A stretch of 64,000 bases of DNA from assembly GCA_050084985.1 (NCBI GenBank), contig JBITNC010000001.1, forward strand, positions 156,736,001 to 156,800,000, read 5' to 3'. This stretch comes from Nageia nagi. Taxonomy: Eukaryota; Pinophyta. The first letter of the stretch is position 1. Each line of letters begins with the position of its first letter. The notes under the pieces are model-generated. The model was given only the letters and a program-made list of their open reading frames with translations. It was not told where the DNA came from and made no database searches. Below are positions 34,018 through 45,055 of this stretch, in pieces. The position numbers and the translations under genes were made by a program.

Positions 34018-35355
34018 TTAAGCAATCATGCTCCCTAATGTGCCCTTTTCCCTCGGTGCCTCCTGATATACGATTTCCATGCCAAGATCCAAATTTGAAT
34101 CATCCGACTCATCTTCTGAAAATACCTCTATGTAATGCACCTGTCCCTTGCCTTGACAACGGTACCCTGGCTCCCAAGTCTTCTTGCAATAGAAGCACTT
34201 TCCCTCCTCCCTCAATTTCCTCCGTGTAGCTACGTCCAATTGGTTCGTTCTAGGTGGGGGCAATGGTTTGGCCTTGTTGGGCCCTTTCTTGTCGGTAAAT
34301 GGCTTTCGTGTGATTGGCCCCTTGTACGGTTGCCCTCCCTTGAAAGATTTCACCGTCGGCTCAAAATCATACGCAACCCTAATAGCATCATCAAGGTTCC
34401 TAGGAGAGGACACCTTGACCATTCCCTGTAGTGGCTCCATCAAACCCTCGATGAAGAGGAATGTCAATCGTTCCTCTGGAATGTGGTGGATAATGATTGT
34501 GATTTTTTGAAACTCTGACACATACTCATCCACCGCTCCTTACTGCCTCAATCATGTCAAATCCCAAAAGTAGTCATTCTCCCTCTTCCAGTCAAACCTC
34601 TTAACCAACCGCCTAGCAAACTCATCGAAGGAGGTGATGAGTGAATAATCCTAGCTAATCACCCCATACTACCACCACTCTAGGGCATCACCCTCAAAAT
34701 GTAAATATGTAAAGTGAATCACATCCTCCTCCACCATGTTTGGGCTCAAGGTGAAGTAAGTCTGTAGTTGGTGCAACCATACCCTAGCAGTCATTTGTTT
34801 TCCGTCATACATTTGTACCTGCATTTTGTTTATTTTCTGCTGTAGGTCTCTCTTATCTCCCCACAAGCTGTTAGGAATGTGTGCACCGTGTGAACTACTC
34901 CCCTTCAACCCTAGGATTTCCAAGTAGCCATTGAAATTGACATCTCTTTAATCCTGAATCCAACATGGAATACTCCCTGAAAATTTGATTCAGCTCCAGT
35001 AGGCTAGGAACCCTGTTCTTCATTTCCTCCCTACACTTCTTTGCAAACATGGGCTTGGATGCCTTGGAGATGATGGGTTCTTCCCCCATCCTAGCAATGT
35101 CCTCCTCCAGGTACCTCCCTAGGGGAGGGTTAGTACCCTATGGCGCTCGGTGTGAATGTGATCTCAAAAATGTGGGTTCTGGACACCTCATAGATCCGTG
35201 GTGAGTAGACTCTCGATCTCTCAAACTATAGGATCTCCTCATGCTCGGCCCTCGATCTTCCCTATCCTCCTCATGCAACTCCTCTTTGTCATCTCTAGTA
35301 TGATGTGGGGGACTAATTTGTCTCTTAGGCTCCTCACAAACCCCCATATGCTTAT
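34018..35355 (-). pseudogene. E3 gag, main part (Retrotrans_gag plus zinc finger)
   Basis: The minus-strand reading continues from the N-terminal piece at 44705-45040, interrupted by E4. Landmarks are SLRDRESTHHGSMRCPEP, KINKMQVQMYDGKQMTARVW then LHQLQTYFTL, YLHFEGDALEWW, VDEYVSEFQKIT, PEERLTFLFIEGLMEPLQGM and YDFEPTVKSF, the full gag core. The zinc motif CFYCKKTWEPGYRC has Tyr where His is expected (CAC to TAC; E4 keeps His). An acidic EVFSEDESDDS segment closes the protein. The open run 34018-34533 is 171 codons. The gag forms particles and packages element RNA. Confidence 0.85.
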
Positions 35356-36572
35356 TGTGAAGATACAAATGGGATCTCAAGGTTAAATCAACAAATTCGA
35401 TCACAATTGCCCAGACGTCAGGCCTAGGGCATCAAACACCAACAATACAAACCCTCAAGTGCCAAAGTTAGGGTTAGAATATGCAATACACCTCACAAGA
35501 ATGAAAATATGCCAACGACTAGCAATTACAAGTAGATAGCAATGAACACAAGCTCACAATGCCAACGTCTTGCCCAAACACACATTATCCGATCAGCAAT
35601 ACATCATAATGCCAACGCATGATAAATACAAGCATACACAACAATAATGATCCAACGCATGCACAAGGTGAGTCAACGCAACACAAGCATTGAATCCAAA
35701 TGCCCTCTGGCTATACGAATGATATAGAATGATGATGTATACAATACCAAGCCCTAAGGGGTAGTCGTTGCCCTCCAAGGAGCCAACTGGGCATAATGAT
35801 GATATCCTCAATCATTGAACACAACCACTAAACCATGAGACAAAATATGCTCCCTCAAACCTCGAATCCTCTCCTTGAACTCTGGATATCTAACTAAATA
35901 GTAGAAGCAAACCCTTGGAATTCCACCGGATGGGCAACGGTGCTCCACAAATGTTGTAGATAGATAGGATCCCTCAGCCTGAATGCCCTCTAAACGCTAC
36001 GCCTAGGAAGAGTTGCTTACGACCGTTAAGGCTTGATGTCCGATGGACTGTAGAAGAAGTAATAATAATCAATCTTGCTCAATAATGAAGCTCCAGTGTC
36101 TATTTATACATTATCTTTTGTCCAGATCTCACCTAGGAGTCATCCCAAGCCCATCTAATCCAACGTTGGGCTTTTGGGGGGCTCAGCTTACCTAATGTGG
36201 GTGCCTAAAGGTTAGACATGCCACATGGGGGGCCTATGATCATTAAGTGCCAATATGGGGGTCCCGGAGCCTTCTTAAGCCAACGTGGGGGTGTGGGGCC
36301 TTCCCCAGTCTGGTGCTAGCATGCAAGTGGCCGTCCATCACTCTAATGCAAAAATACACCACGGGATTCCCACAATTCGGGATCTCCAATACAATAAATG
36401 CCTAATCTAATACTTAGGAGAGAGGCATCCCGCTTGGGGCTCACATTGGGGTCCATTGACCCATTAAGTCTCCTATCCTAAGTTACAACAATACAAATAC
36501 AAGTGCGTCAATAAAGTATTAGTACAAGGATGACCAATCTGGTCCCACTAAATGAACAAGTGGGAGGTCACA
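35356..36572 (-). repeat. 3' LTR (family B) of E4, 1217 bp
   Basis: Plus-strand termini are TGTGAAGATACAAATGG and GTGGGAGGTCACA, matching 43481-44704. Long stretches, e.g. 35605-35760 against 43730-43885, are nearly identical, while the first 100 bp differ more. Confidence 0.9.
36101..36108 (-). promoter_or_regulatory. TATA box of LTR B, copy 1
   Basis: The minus strand reads TGTATAAATAGACA. The same box is present in the partner LTR at about 44235-44242. Confidence 0.6.
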
Positions 36573-37269
36573 AAGCCTCCACTCTCAAATTGCTTGCCCT
36601 CAAGCAATCGGAGGAGAACACAGCATATAGTCTCCCAAGAATCCTTCGACACTGAAAACTAAAGCACATGATGGTGGAATGCAACTTCAATATTCATCAT
36701 TCCCGATGATGGTGAAGAGTGTATGGCAGAAACTCAATGACCCTGTGTCAATGCAAACTGCAAACACTCTGATTTGTTGTAACTATCACTCCTCAACAAC
36801 TACTCAATGTATGTCCTCCGTAACCATGGAAGTGTAAGCAAGTCTAGCCGAAACTGTACCTACAAGAACCTTGAGAAGATCATGGTTAGTGAAAAATAAG
36901 TAGACCCTGGGCTCCACTCATGAAGTAGTGACTCCTCCCAAGCTCCATCCAGAACTCCCCAATCTCCTCATGTCCAGTGTGAGGCAAGAAATCACCCCAT
37001 CCTCCAACTCCTAAAACATTCGTGAGGGGAATGCAACCTCCCTCATGCTCAATGTTAGGTGGCTATCATCTTGGCACCTCCATACAGCAGACCCAGCCTC
37101 CTTAAGACCCAACGGGGGATGGTGAACCTCTTGGATACCCAACATGACATGGCAACCCTCCTAGATGCCCAACGTGGGGTGGCAACTCCTTAGGATGCCC
37201 AATGTGGGGTGGCAACTCTCCTGGATGCCCAATGTTGCCTCATCTTTTGCCTCCTCATGTTGCTGACAC
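36573..37269 (-). other. E4 3' internal region
   Basis: Polypurine-type start (minus GAGAGTGGAGGCTTTG against the LTR), then non-coding CAACGT-rich sequence closely related to 32.65-33.5 kb of E3. Four 30 bp minisatellite units run from 37121 to 37240 (GGCAACTCTCCTGGATGCCC plus AACGTGGGGT). The left hAT target site GCTGACAC is at 37262-37269. Confidence 0.7.
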
Positions 37270-37760
37270 CATAGTTGTAAAAATCGAATCGGAATTGGCC
37301 AAGCAAACAATCTGATTCGAATCGGATATGATTTTTTTCAAAAAAGTATTTATCTGATTTTTTCCGATTTCGATTCAAGATTTTTTTGACAAAAACATTG
37401 CAATTTTTTTTTTAAATCGGCAAAGAATCAATCTACGATTTTTTAGGAGTAAATCTGATTTTTTGGCCGATTTGATTCTGCAAAATATCACGATTCCCGA
37501 TAAAAAAACGGCAAAAAAACATCTGGTTGTCTTGGGTGCGAGTAGAGGGGTTTAAGTCACCAAAAAGCTCATTCATTTCATTTTTTTTTTCCATTTTAGA
37601 GCTGAGAGGAGCTGAGCTAACACCATTTTCAACAAGTTTGAAGAGATTCCAAGTTTCCAACTTTCCAATGCTTTGTGAGTTTTGATGGGTGTTTTTCATT
37701 TTCTCTCCAAGGCTTCAGCTATTTGTTTTTTCTTTTATGTTTGTTTTTGCAGTTGCAAGT

Positions 37761-40700
37761 ATGAGTTCTCCAAGCCATAGGAAAGATAAGACAGATGCTG
37801 CTTGGCCATATGTCATAGAGACTGAAACATCAGGCACTCTTATTTGCAATTTTTGTAGGGAAGGTATTGGTGGAGGTATTTACAGAATGAAATTTCACTT
37901 AGCAAGAATGGCTGAGAACAATGTTAGACCTTGCCCTAAGGTGGATCAAGATGTCCAGAGGCAAATGGTTGCCATCATAGAAGCCAAGGCAGCAGAGAAG
38001 CAAGCAAAGAAAAGAACAAAATCAAAAATTGCCAGAGGGTTTCCACCAACTCCCCCTCCACCTCCACCTCCAGGGTTTCCCGGGGTAGGTTCTACCCAGG
38101 GCCATTCCTTTGAAGAGGGTGGTGCTAGTGATAGTGCAACAGCTGCAATTGCAACTGCAAAGCAAACCCCCACCAACAAGATGAGGAATCCAGCAAGCTC
38201 TAGTAGTGCAATGAGGTGTGATTTTTTTGAACCTTGTGGTGGCCAAACCACACTCGATCAATCATGGAATAAGGATAAGTTTGATGAAGCCAAAAAGGCA
38301 ATTGCAAATTTCTGATATTACTCTAATCTTTCCTTCAATGTGGCGAACTCGTCATATTGGGAGTACATGGTTAGAGCTATTGTTGCTTGTGGTGTTGGAT
38401 TCAAAGCACCAACTTATAGTGATTTGAGAGGTCCTATGCTGGATGTGGCTATTTTAGATTGCAGGAGGGTTATTGACGAGCAGAAGAAGATTTGGAGAAG
38501 AAAGGGCTATAGCATTCTTAGCAATAGTTGGACCGATACACGGGGGAGAACTTTGTTGAACTTTTTGGCTACTTCTTCAGGAGATTTGGTATTCTTGAAG
38601 TCAGTGGATGCGTTAGGTGAAATAAAAAATAGTGATTATTTATTTGGGCAGCTGCAGATAGTCATCGAGGAGGTGGGGGCTGAGAATGTTGTGCAGGTAT
38701 ATTTATTATTTTCTATCTATTTCGTTTCAGTTTATTTTGTGCATGTTATCATTTTTTGATTTAAATTTTTAATAATTAAAATTTAATTCATCTAAGTTTA
38801 AAACTTAACTTTAAATTTTATGTTGTGCACACTGTAGATTATCACTAATAACGCTTCTGCATACGTTAAAGCAGGGGAGAGGATTGAGAAAGAATACCCT
38901 ACCATTTTTTGGACTCCTTGTGCTGCACATGTCATTGACTTACTTCTTGAGGACATTGGAAGGGTAGATTGGATCAAAGAGGTTGTGGAAACAACAAAGA
39001 ATATCACCAAATATATCTACAATCATGCTTGGGTCCTCCATTTGATGAAGACAAATTTCACAAATGGAAAAGGGTCTAATACATCCTAGTAAATTTTTTA
39101 TTATTTCCCAACTTTCAATTTATTGCATTTATATTCTATTTTTTAAATTTTTTATTAAACTAAATTTATGAATTTTGCATGCAGCCACTACATGATTTGC
39201 AACATCATTTCTTACATTGCAAAGTATTTTTAATACTTGAATTGCATTGAAACAAATGTTTGTGAGCAACAAGTGGATGATGTCGAGATATGCATGTGAA
39301 CCAAAGAGCAAGAATATCATTAATTGTATCTTTGATGATGATTATTGGACGGACGTACTTCAGATTTTGAGGGTATAATTCTATTTTAATTTTCAACTTT
39401 TCAACTTTTCCACTTTTCTACTGTCCGAAATTCCGAATCATTCCATATTGAATTGATTAAAATTTAATTCATTAAAATTGTTATTAATTTAGTTGTATAA
39501 TTGATAATTCACTTTGCAGATTACAGAGCCCTTAGTGAGGATGCTTCGCCTTGTGGACTCAGAGAAGCCATCCATGGGGTACGTGTATGAGGCGATGGAT
39601 AAGGCAAAGGAGGCCATATTTACTTTTTTCGATCATCAAGCATCAAGATTTCAGTACATTTGGGACATGGTTGATCGTAGGTGGATTACTCAATTACATA
39701 AGCCTCTACATCGAGCGGGGATTTACTTGAACCCCAAGTTCTTCTATGCACATAATTTTGATCCATTGAATGGGGAGATTAATTCAGGTATCCACTAGTA
39801 AATATTAATCAACTTTGAGGATTTTGACTTCAGTTTTCAACTTTACCTATTGAATTTGAATATATTGGATTTTGATGGGCATTTAAATTTTGTAGGTCTC
39901 CACAAGGCTATTAACCATTTGGTGCTAGATAAGGAGATTAGGACCAAAATTTTCAGACTAGAGCTTCAAAATTACAAGAAAGCACAAGGCTACGTGTTCT
40001 CATCCCCAGAATGTATAAAATCAAGGACAACTCTAGCTCTAGGTAACAAAATGCATTTCCAATCTTTTTAAAGTGAATTGCCCAATTAGTAACATCTTGA
40101 AAAATGCATGTCTTATTTGTTTTTCCTCCTGTTTTTTTTTTTTAGATTTATGGTGGGAGGATTATGGCAGTAATATGCCAAATCTTCAGAAAGTGGCCAT
40201 AAAATCTTATCCCAACCAGCTAGTTCTTCGGGGTGTGAGTGAAACTGGAGCACTTTTGAGCAAATTCATTCAAAGAAACGCAATAGGCTCACCCATGAGC
40301 GCTTGAATGATTTGGTTTTTGTGCATTACAACCTTTGCCACCATCATAGACAAATTGAAGGAACAAGTAATGACGTGATAGAGTGTGATGAGTTTGATGC
40401 AAGTGATGTGTGGGCTTCATGGTTAAAGGATGTGCTAGAAGAGGTTAAAACTGTTAGAGATTTTGATTTCAATTTTCAACTTGTAGATTAGCTATTGAAT
40501 TTGATTTTGAATATATTTTATCAGCTTTTGATGGGCAATGCATTTTGATTTTACAGCCTCAGGATTTTGATTTCACCTTTGAAGGGTATCAAAGGATGGA
40601 AGAACAAGCTACTACAATGGGAGAGGAAGCTGAAAGGGTGGCAATGGAAGCAGAAAGGGCCCAAGGAGATACATTAGCAGCAAGACCATCACATAGAGGA

Positions 40701-40796
40701 GTTGATCTTGAAGATGATATTGATGATGATGAACCTCTAATAACAACTAGGTCCAGGGTTGCAAAAGAGAGATTGCGAAAGGCAAAACGTGGATGA
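37761..40796 (+). pseudogene. hAT transposase gene, seven exons, lightly disabled
   Basis: The start is ATG 37761 (MSSPSHRKDKTDAAWPYV). A BED-type zinc finger follows (LICNFCREGIGGGIYRMKFH), then a Pro-rich linker, the DUF659-type core (GYSILSNSWTDTRGRTLLNF, ITNNASAYVKAGERIEKEYP, FWTPCAAHVIDLLLEDIG), FVSNKWMMSRYACEPKSKN, and the hAT dimerisation domain (DLWWEDYGSNMPNLQ ... NWSTFEQIHSKKRNRL, RLNDLVFVHYNL). Approximate exons are 37761-38696, 38838-39088, 39185-39372, 39520-39787, 39896-40042, 40146-40443 and 40557-40796, with GT/AG borders and 96-150 bp introns. Lesions are TGA at about 38313 (Trp expected), three TGAs where CGA (Arg) is expected (two in exon 3, one in GCE-NWS), and a one-base loss near 40201. 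The exon 2/3 phase does not fit cleanly. Confidence 0.88.
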
Positions 40797-41027
40797 TAGC
40801 TCATAGCAATGTTGTAGTAGCAGTCACTAGATGAAAGTTTTGAATCTTGTGATTCAGATTTTGTTATGTTGATGATATTGATGATGATTAACTCTAATAA
40901 CAACTAGGTCCAGGGTTGAAAAAGAGAGATTGGGAAAGGCAAAACGTGAATGATAGCTCATAGCAATGTTGTAGTAGCAGTCACTAGATGAAAGTTTTGA
41001 ATCTTGTAATTCAAATTTTGTTATGTC
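40713..41027 (+). repeat. Tandem duplication of 158 bp at the hAT 3' end
   Basis: GATGATATTGATGATGAT starts at 40713 and again at 40871. Both copies run through the transposase C-terminal codons and 3' UTR to TTTTGTTATGT. The second copy has lost the stop-adjacent frame (AACCTCTAA versus TTAACTCTAA). Confidence 0.9.
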
Positions 41028-41453
41028 ACATTGAAAATGTTTAATGTTTTTCATTCTTGACACTTGACATTCAATATGTAATATCGAACTCTACAATTTC
41101 TTTGATATGCAATGTTGGATATGTTATGTGTTATTCTATATGGAATGTTGTCTATTTGATGTGCAATATTCAAATTTAGCTAAAACTAATTTTTTTTAAT
41201 ATCAAATAGGAGAAATTCCTTCATTTTTTCTCCATGCTGATTTTTTGCCGATTTTATCCGATTTTTCAAAAAATCAGAATCCAACAACCAAACTATGGCT
41301 GACACCACTCAATCACCTCTAACCTCTTATTGTCCACCTATGAACAATCATCCCTGATCCCCTGTAAAGTGTGATTCTTTCCATCTATTTCAAAACCCAT
41401 TGTGATTTTCTGATGGTGTGGATGCACTCCCAAGATGATATGAGAGTGTCCCT

Positions 41454-41740
41454 TCAAGGGATAGATGTAGAAATCCTCCTCACAATGAAACTTTGCAATC
41501 TCACACCAAACCTCTTGATAATGTGGTCCACCAAAGTGAGTTTCCCATTGGCATTGGAAACTTTGAATCCCTCGAATGCCTTGGTCTTCAAGTTCTTTTC
41601 CGTGAAGCCAGCATCAATGAAGTTGTGGGATGCTCTTGGATCGATCAACACCATTACATCCTATCCTCTTGCCTGCCCCACAATCTTCAAGGTGGGATAC
41701 TTCTTCACCCCATGGAGTGAAGCAATCATGCTCAATGTGC
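41454..41740 (-). pseudogene. E4 retropepsin-like domain
   Basis: The minus strand reads VMVLIDPRASHNFIDAGFTE, then SNANGKLTLVDHIIKRFGVR and ending RRISTSIP, a gypsy protease region open for 66 codons (41454-41654). The active-site triplet is Asp-Pro-Arg; E3 has Asp-Pro-Gly. The Pro shared by two independent insertions suggests it was present in their common ancestor. No RT follows; the next sequence is the 3' region interrupted by the hAT element. Confidence 0.78.
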
Positions 41741-43460
41741 CTTCAGCCCATGGTGACCCTTGCTACAAGTTGTCCACTCCCAACTCCAAATCTAAGTCAT
41801 CCAACTCATCCTCCGAAAACACCTCTATGTAGTGCACCTGTCCTTTACCTTGACAACCGTGCCCTGGCTCCCAAGTCTTCTCGCAGTAGAAGCACTTTCC
41901 CTCTTCCCCCAGCTTCCTTCATGTAGTTGCATCTAACTAATCCGTCCTAGGTGGAGGAAAGGGTTTGGCCTTGCTAGGCCCTCAGCAAACGGCTTCCAGT
42001 TGACCAACCCCTTGTGCGCTTGTCCTCCCTTAAGGAATTTCACGGTGGGATCCAAATCATAAGTCGCCCGGATAGCATCGTCAAGGCTCCTACGAGAGGA
42101 CACGTTGGCCATCCCTCGCAATGGCTCCATCAAGCCCTCTATGAAGAGAAATGTTAGTCTCTCCTCAGGAATTTGGTGGATCATGATGATAATCCACTGG
42201 AACTCCATCACATACTCATCAACTATACCCTACTGCCTCGATGTCAAATCCCAGAAGTAGCCATTCTCCTTCTTCCGATCAAACCTCTTGACCAACCGTC
42301 GGACAAACTTATCAAAGCAAGTGATGAGTAACCCTGGCTAATAACTCCATGCTGCCACCATTCTAGGGCATCACCCTCCAAATGCAATGATGCGAAATGA
42401 ACCACATCCTCCTCTACCATACTAGGGTTTAGGTGAAATAAGTTTGCAACTCATGCAACCATGCCCTAGCCATCATCTTCTTGTCGTCATACATGGGTAC
42501 TTGCATCTTGTTAATCTTGTTCTGCAAGTCCTTCTCTTCCCACTGACCACTAGAGTGGTGTGGGCCATGTGAGATGCTCTCTTTCAACCCCAAGAGCTCA
42601 AGATAGCCGTTGAAGTTGACATCTCTCCTCAGCCTTGGATCCAACGTTGAATACTCTCTGAAAATCTAATTGAGCTCCAATGGACTAGGAACCCTGTTCT
42701 TCAAAGCCTCCCCAATCTTTAGTGCAAACATGGGTTTGGACAGCTTTGGAATAACCGGCTGCTCATCCAACCTGCCAATGTCCTCCTCCAGGTACCTCCC
42801 TAGGAGAGGGTTTGTACCCTAGGGTGCTCTGTGTGAATGGCATCTCAGGAATGTGGCTTCTGGATGCCCCATCAATCCATGGTGAGTAGATTCTCGATCC
42901 CTCATGCTCCGAGATCTCCTCATGCTAGGCTCCCGATCTGTTCGGTCCTCCTCAAACCATTCCTCTATCATCTCTAGCCATACGTGGGGTCTCTCTGTCA
43001 CCCCTAGCGTGACATGGGGGTTCCCTCTCATCCTGAGTGTGGCGTGGTGCCTCCCTATCCTCCTTGACATGACGTGGGGAGGTATGGTGTCTTTCTGGCT
43101 CATCAAGCTCTCCCCAATACCTGGTCATCTTTCGATTCATAGATCTCATCACTCCGATCATATTGTGAATGGCCGAAATGAGCTCATCAAACTTTCGTTC
43201 CGAAGTGGATCCCTAACTAGAGTAGAGCTCCTCCTCCTAGAAACCCTTTGTTTGTCTCCCTGTGCTTCCCTTTCATCACGGAATGCTCTCTCTTTTGGCG
43301 GCTCGTTCATTGATGGTTGTCTATCTTCCTCCTGTACGGCTCTCTCACACGCCTCCTCTGTATGGGATCTTCCGCTCTTCCTAGCGAATGCCATCTCTCT
43401 CTGGCTGCTGGACCTGGTGTAGTAACGATGAATCCTGGGTTTCATACACAGGCTGGCCAC
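41741..43460 (-). pseudogene. E4 gag
   Basis: The minus-strand start region reads PRIHRYYTRSSSQREMAFAR (about 43435-43380), a charged R/E-rich N-terminus, SRSMRDRESTHHG, then KINKMQVPMYDDKKMMARAW with LHELQTYFT, IPEERLTFLFIEGLMEPLRG, YDLDPTVKFL, and the zinc motif CFYCEKTWEPGHGC (about 41900-41860, C-x2-C-x7-H-x-C intact). An acidic FSEDELDDLDLELG segment closes it. Frameshifts separate the open runs 43158-43460, 42819-43106, 42429-42644 and 41933-42211. It is closely related to the E3 gag. Confidence 0.87.
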
Positions 43461-43480
43461 ATCCAGGCTCTAATACCACT

Positions 43481-44704
43481 TGTGAATATCAAAATAAGAT
43501 CTCAAGGTAAAATTAGCAAATTCAATTACAATTGCCTAGATGTCAAGCCTAGGGAATCAAACACCAAGCATACAAACCCTCAAGTGCCAAAGTTAGGGTT
43601 AGATATGCAATACACCTCACAAGAATGGAAATATGCCAACATATAGCAATTACAAGTAGATGGCAATGAACACAAGCTCACAAAGCCAACGTCTGGCCCA
43701 AACACACATTATCCGATCAACAATACATCATAATGCCAACGCATGATAAATACAAGCATACACAACAATAATGATCCAACGCATGCACAAGGTGAGTCAA
43801 CGCAACACAAGCATGAGATCCAAATGCCCTCTGGCTATACGAAATGATATAGAATGATGATGTATACAATACCAAGCCCTAAGGGGCAGTCATTGACCTA
43901 CAAGGAGCCAAGTAGGGCACAATGATGACATCCTGGATCAATGAACACAACCACTGAACCATGGGACAGATATGCTCCCTCAGACCTTGAATCCTCTCCA
44001 CCAAAGGAGCCCACCTCGAACTCTGGATATCCAATTGAATGGAAGAAGCAAACCCTCGGAATTCCACTGGATAGGCAAATGTGCTCCACCAATGTCGTAG
44101 ATAGACAAGATCCTTCAGCTTAAATGCCCTCTAAACACTGCGCCTAGGAAGAGTTGCTTAGCACCGCTAAGGCTTGATGTCCGATGGCCTATAGAAGTAA
44201 TAATGATCAATCCTACTCAGTAATGAAGCTTGTCTATTTATACATTATCTTTTGTCCAGATCTCACCTAGGAGTCATCCCAGGCCCATCTAATCCAACGT
44301 TGGGCTTTTGGGGGGACTAGCTTACCTAACATGGGTGCCTAAAGGTTAGACATGCCACATGGGGGCCCATGATCATTAAGTGCCAACGTGGGGGTCCTGG
44401 AGCCTTCTTAAGCCAACATGGATGTGTGGGACCTTCCCCAGTCTGGCGCTAGCATACAGGTGGCCGTCCATCACTCTAATGCATAAATACATCTCAAGAT
44501 TCCCACAATCTGGGATCTCCAATACAATAAATGCCTAATCTAATATTAGGAGGGAGACATCCCACTTGGAGCTCACAGTGGAGTCCATTGACCCATTAAG
44601 TCTCCTATCGTAAGTTACAACAAGACAAATACAAGTACATCAATAAAGTATTAGTACAAGGATGACCAATCTAGTCCCACTAAATGAACAAGTGGGACAT
44701 CACA
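43481..44704 (-). repeat. 5' LTR (family B) of E4, 1224 bp
   Basis: Plus-strand termini are TGTGAATATCAAAATAAG and AGTGGGACATCACA. A primer site lies just inside on the lower-coordinate side and target repeat CCTAT on the other. Confidence 0.9.
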
Positions 44705-45040
44705 CCTATTCAGTTGCCGCTGCATAGTGGTGACGGCTCAAGTCATGTTATTGATGGCCGAATGAACTTCTGCTCAAGTACAGAATCTCGAACCGAAGTT
44801 GAGCTCCTTCTACTAGCTGCAGTAGATCTCACCCTTGGCGCATCCTCTTCCTCTTCAAATGCTCCTACGTTTGGTGCCTCATTCATCTACTACCGACGAT
44901 CCTCCTCATGGACGGCCCTAGAAGATGTCTCTTCTGTGTGTGACTTTCTGCTCTTCCTTGTGGATGCCATCTCTCTCTGAGCATTGGATCTAGTTTAATA
45001 ACTATTTATTGTAGGTCTCATACATAGGCTGGCCAGATCC
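44705..45040 (-). pseudogene. E3 gag, N-terminal piece split off by E4
   Basis: The minus strand reads from about 45000: RSNAQREMASTRKSRKSHTE, ETSSRAVHEEDRR, then EEEEDAPRVRSTAASRRSST, parallel to the E4 gag start. It runs into the E4 target site at 44705 and resumes at 35355. ATG at 44970 (MASTRKSRK) or a codon further upstream may be the start. Confidence 0.8.
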
Positions 45041-45055
45041 AAGCTTTGATACCAC
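45041..45055 (-). other. Primer-binding site of E3
   Basis: The minus strand reads GTGGTATCAAAGCTTGG next to the LTR end, one change from the initiator tRNA-Met site TGGTATCAGAGC. Confidence 0.8.

Larger units (their letters stand above)
37270..41297 (+). mobile_element. hAT transposon, 4028 bp, exact 8 bp target duplication
   Basis: The left flank GCTGACAC (37262-37269) and right flank GCTGACAC (41298-41305) are identical 8-mers, the hAT duplication length. Inside, the left end CATAGTTG and right end AACTATG are inverted. E3 shows the uninterrupted target context (GGCACCACTCAAT at 33596). Both subterminal regions are dense in CCGATTT / AATCGG motifs (37290-37500 and 41228-41275), likely transposase-binding repeats. 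It carries a multi-exon transposase gene on the plus strand. It is the innermost and therefore youngest layer of the nest. Confidence 0.93.
35356..44704 (-). mobile_element. E4: non-autonomous gag-PR LTR element, 9.3 kb with hAT insert
   Basis: Family B LTRs at 35356-36572 and 43481-44704 are flanked by CTTAT and CCTAT (one C/T difference). On the minus strand a primer site lies at about 43465-43479 (AGTGGTATTAGAGCCTG, starting at the LTR junction). Without the hAT insertion it is about 5.3 kb, nearly the size of E3, and shows the same gag, protease-like domain and 30 bp repeat layout, again with no pol. It landed in the gag of E3, so it is younger than E3. Confidence 0.87.

Noticed and set aside
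37946-38261. Minus-strand frames opposite the hAT first exon
   Set aside because: Antisense of the Pro-rich linker and BED region. The plus-strand reading has domain support and introns.
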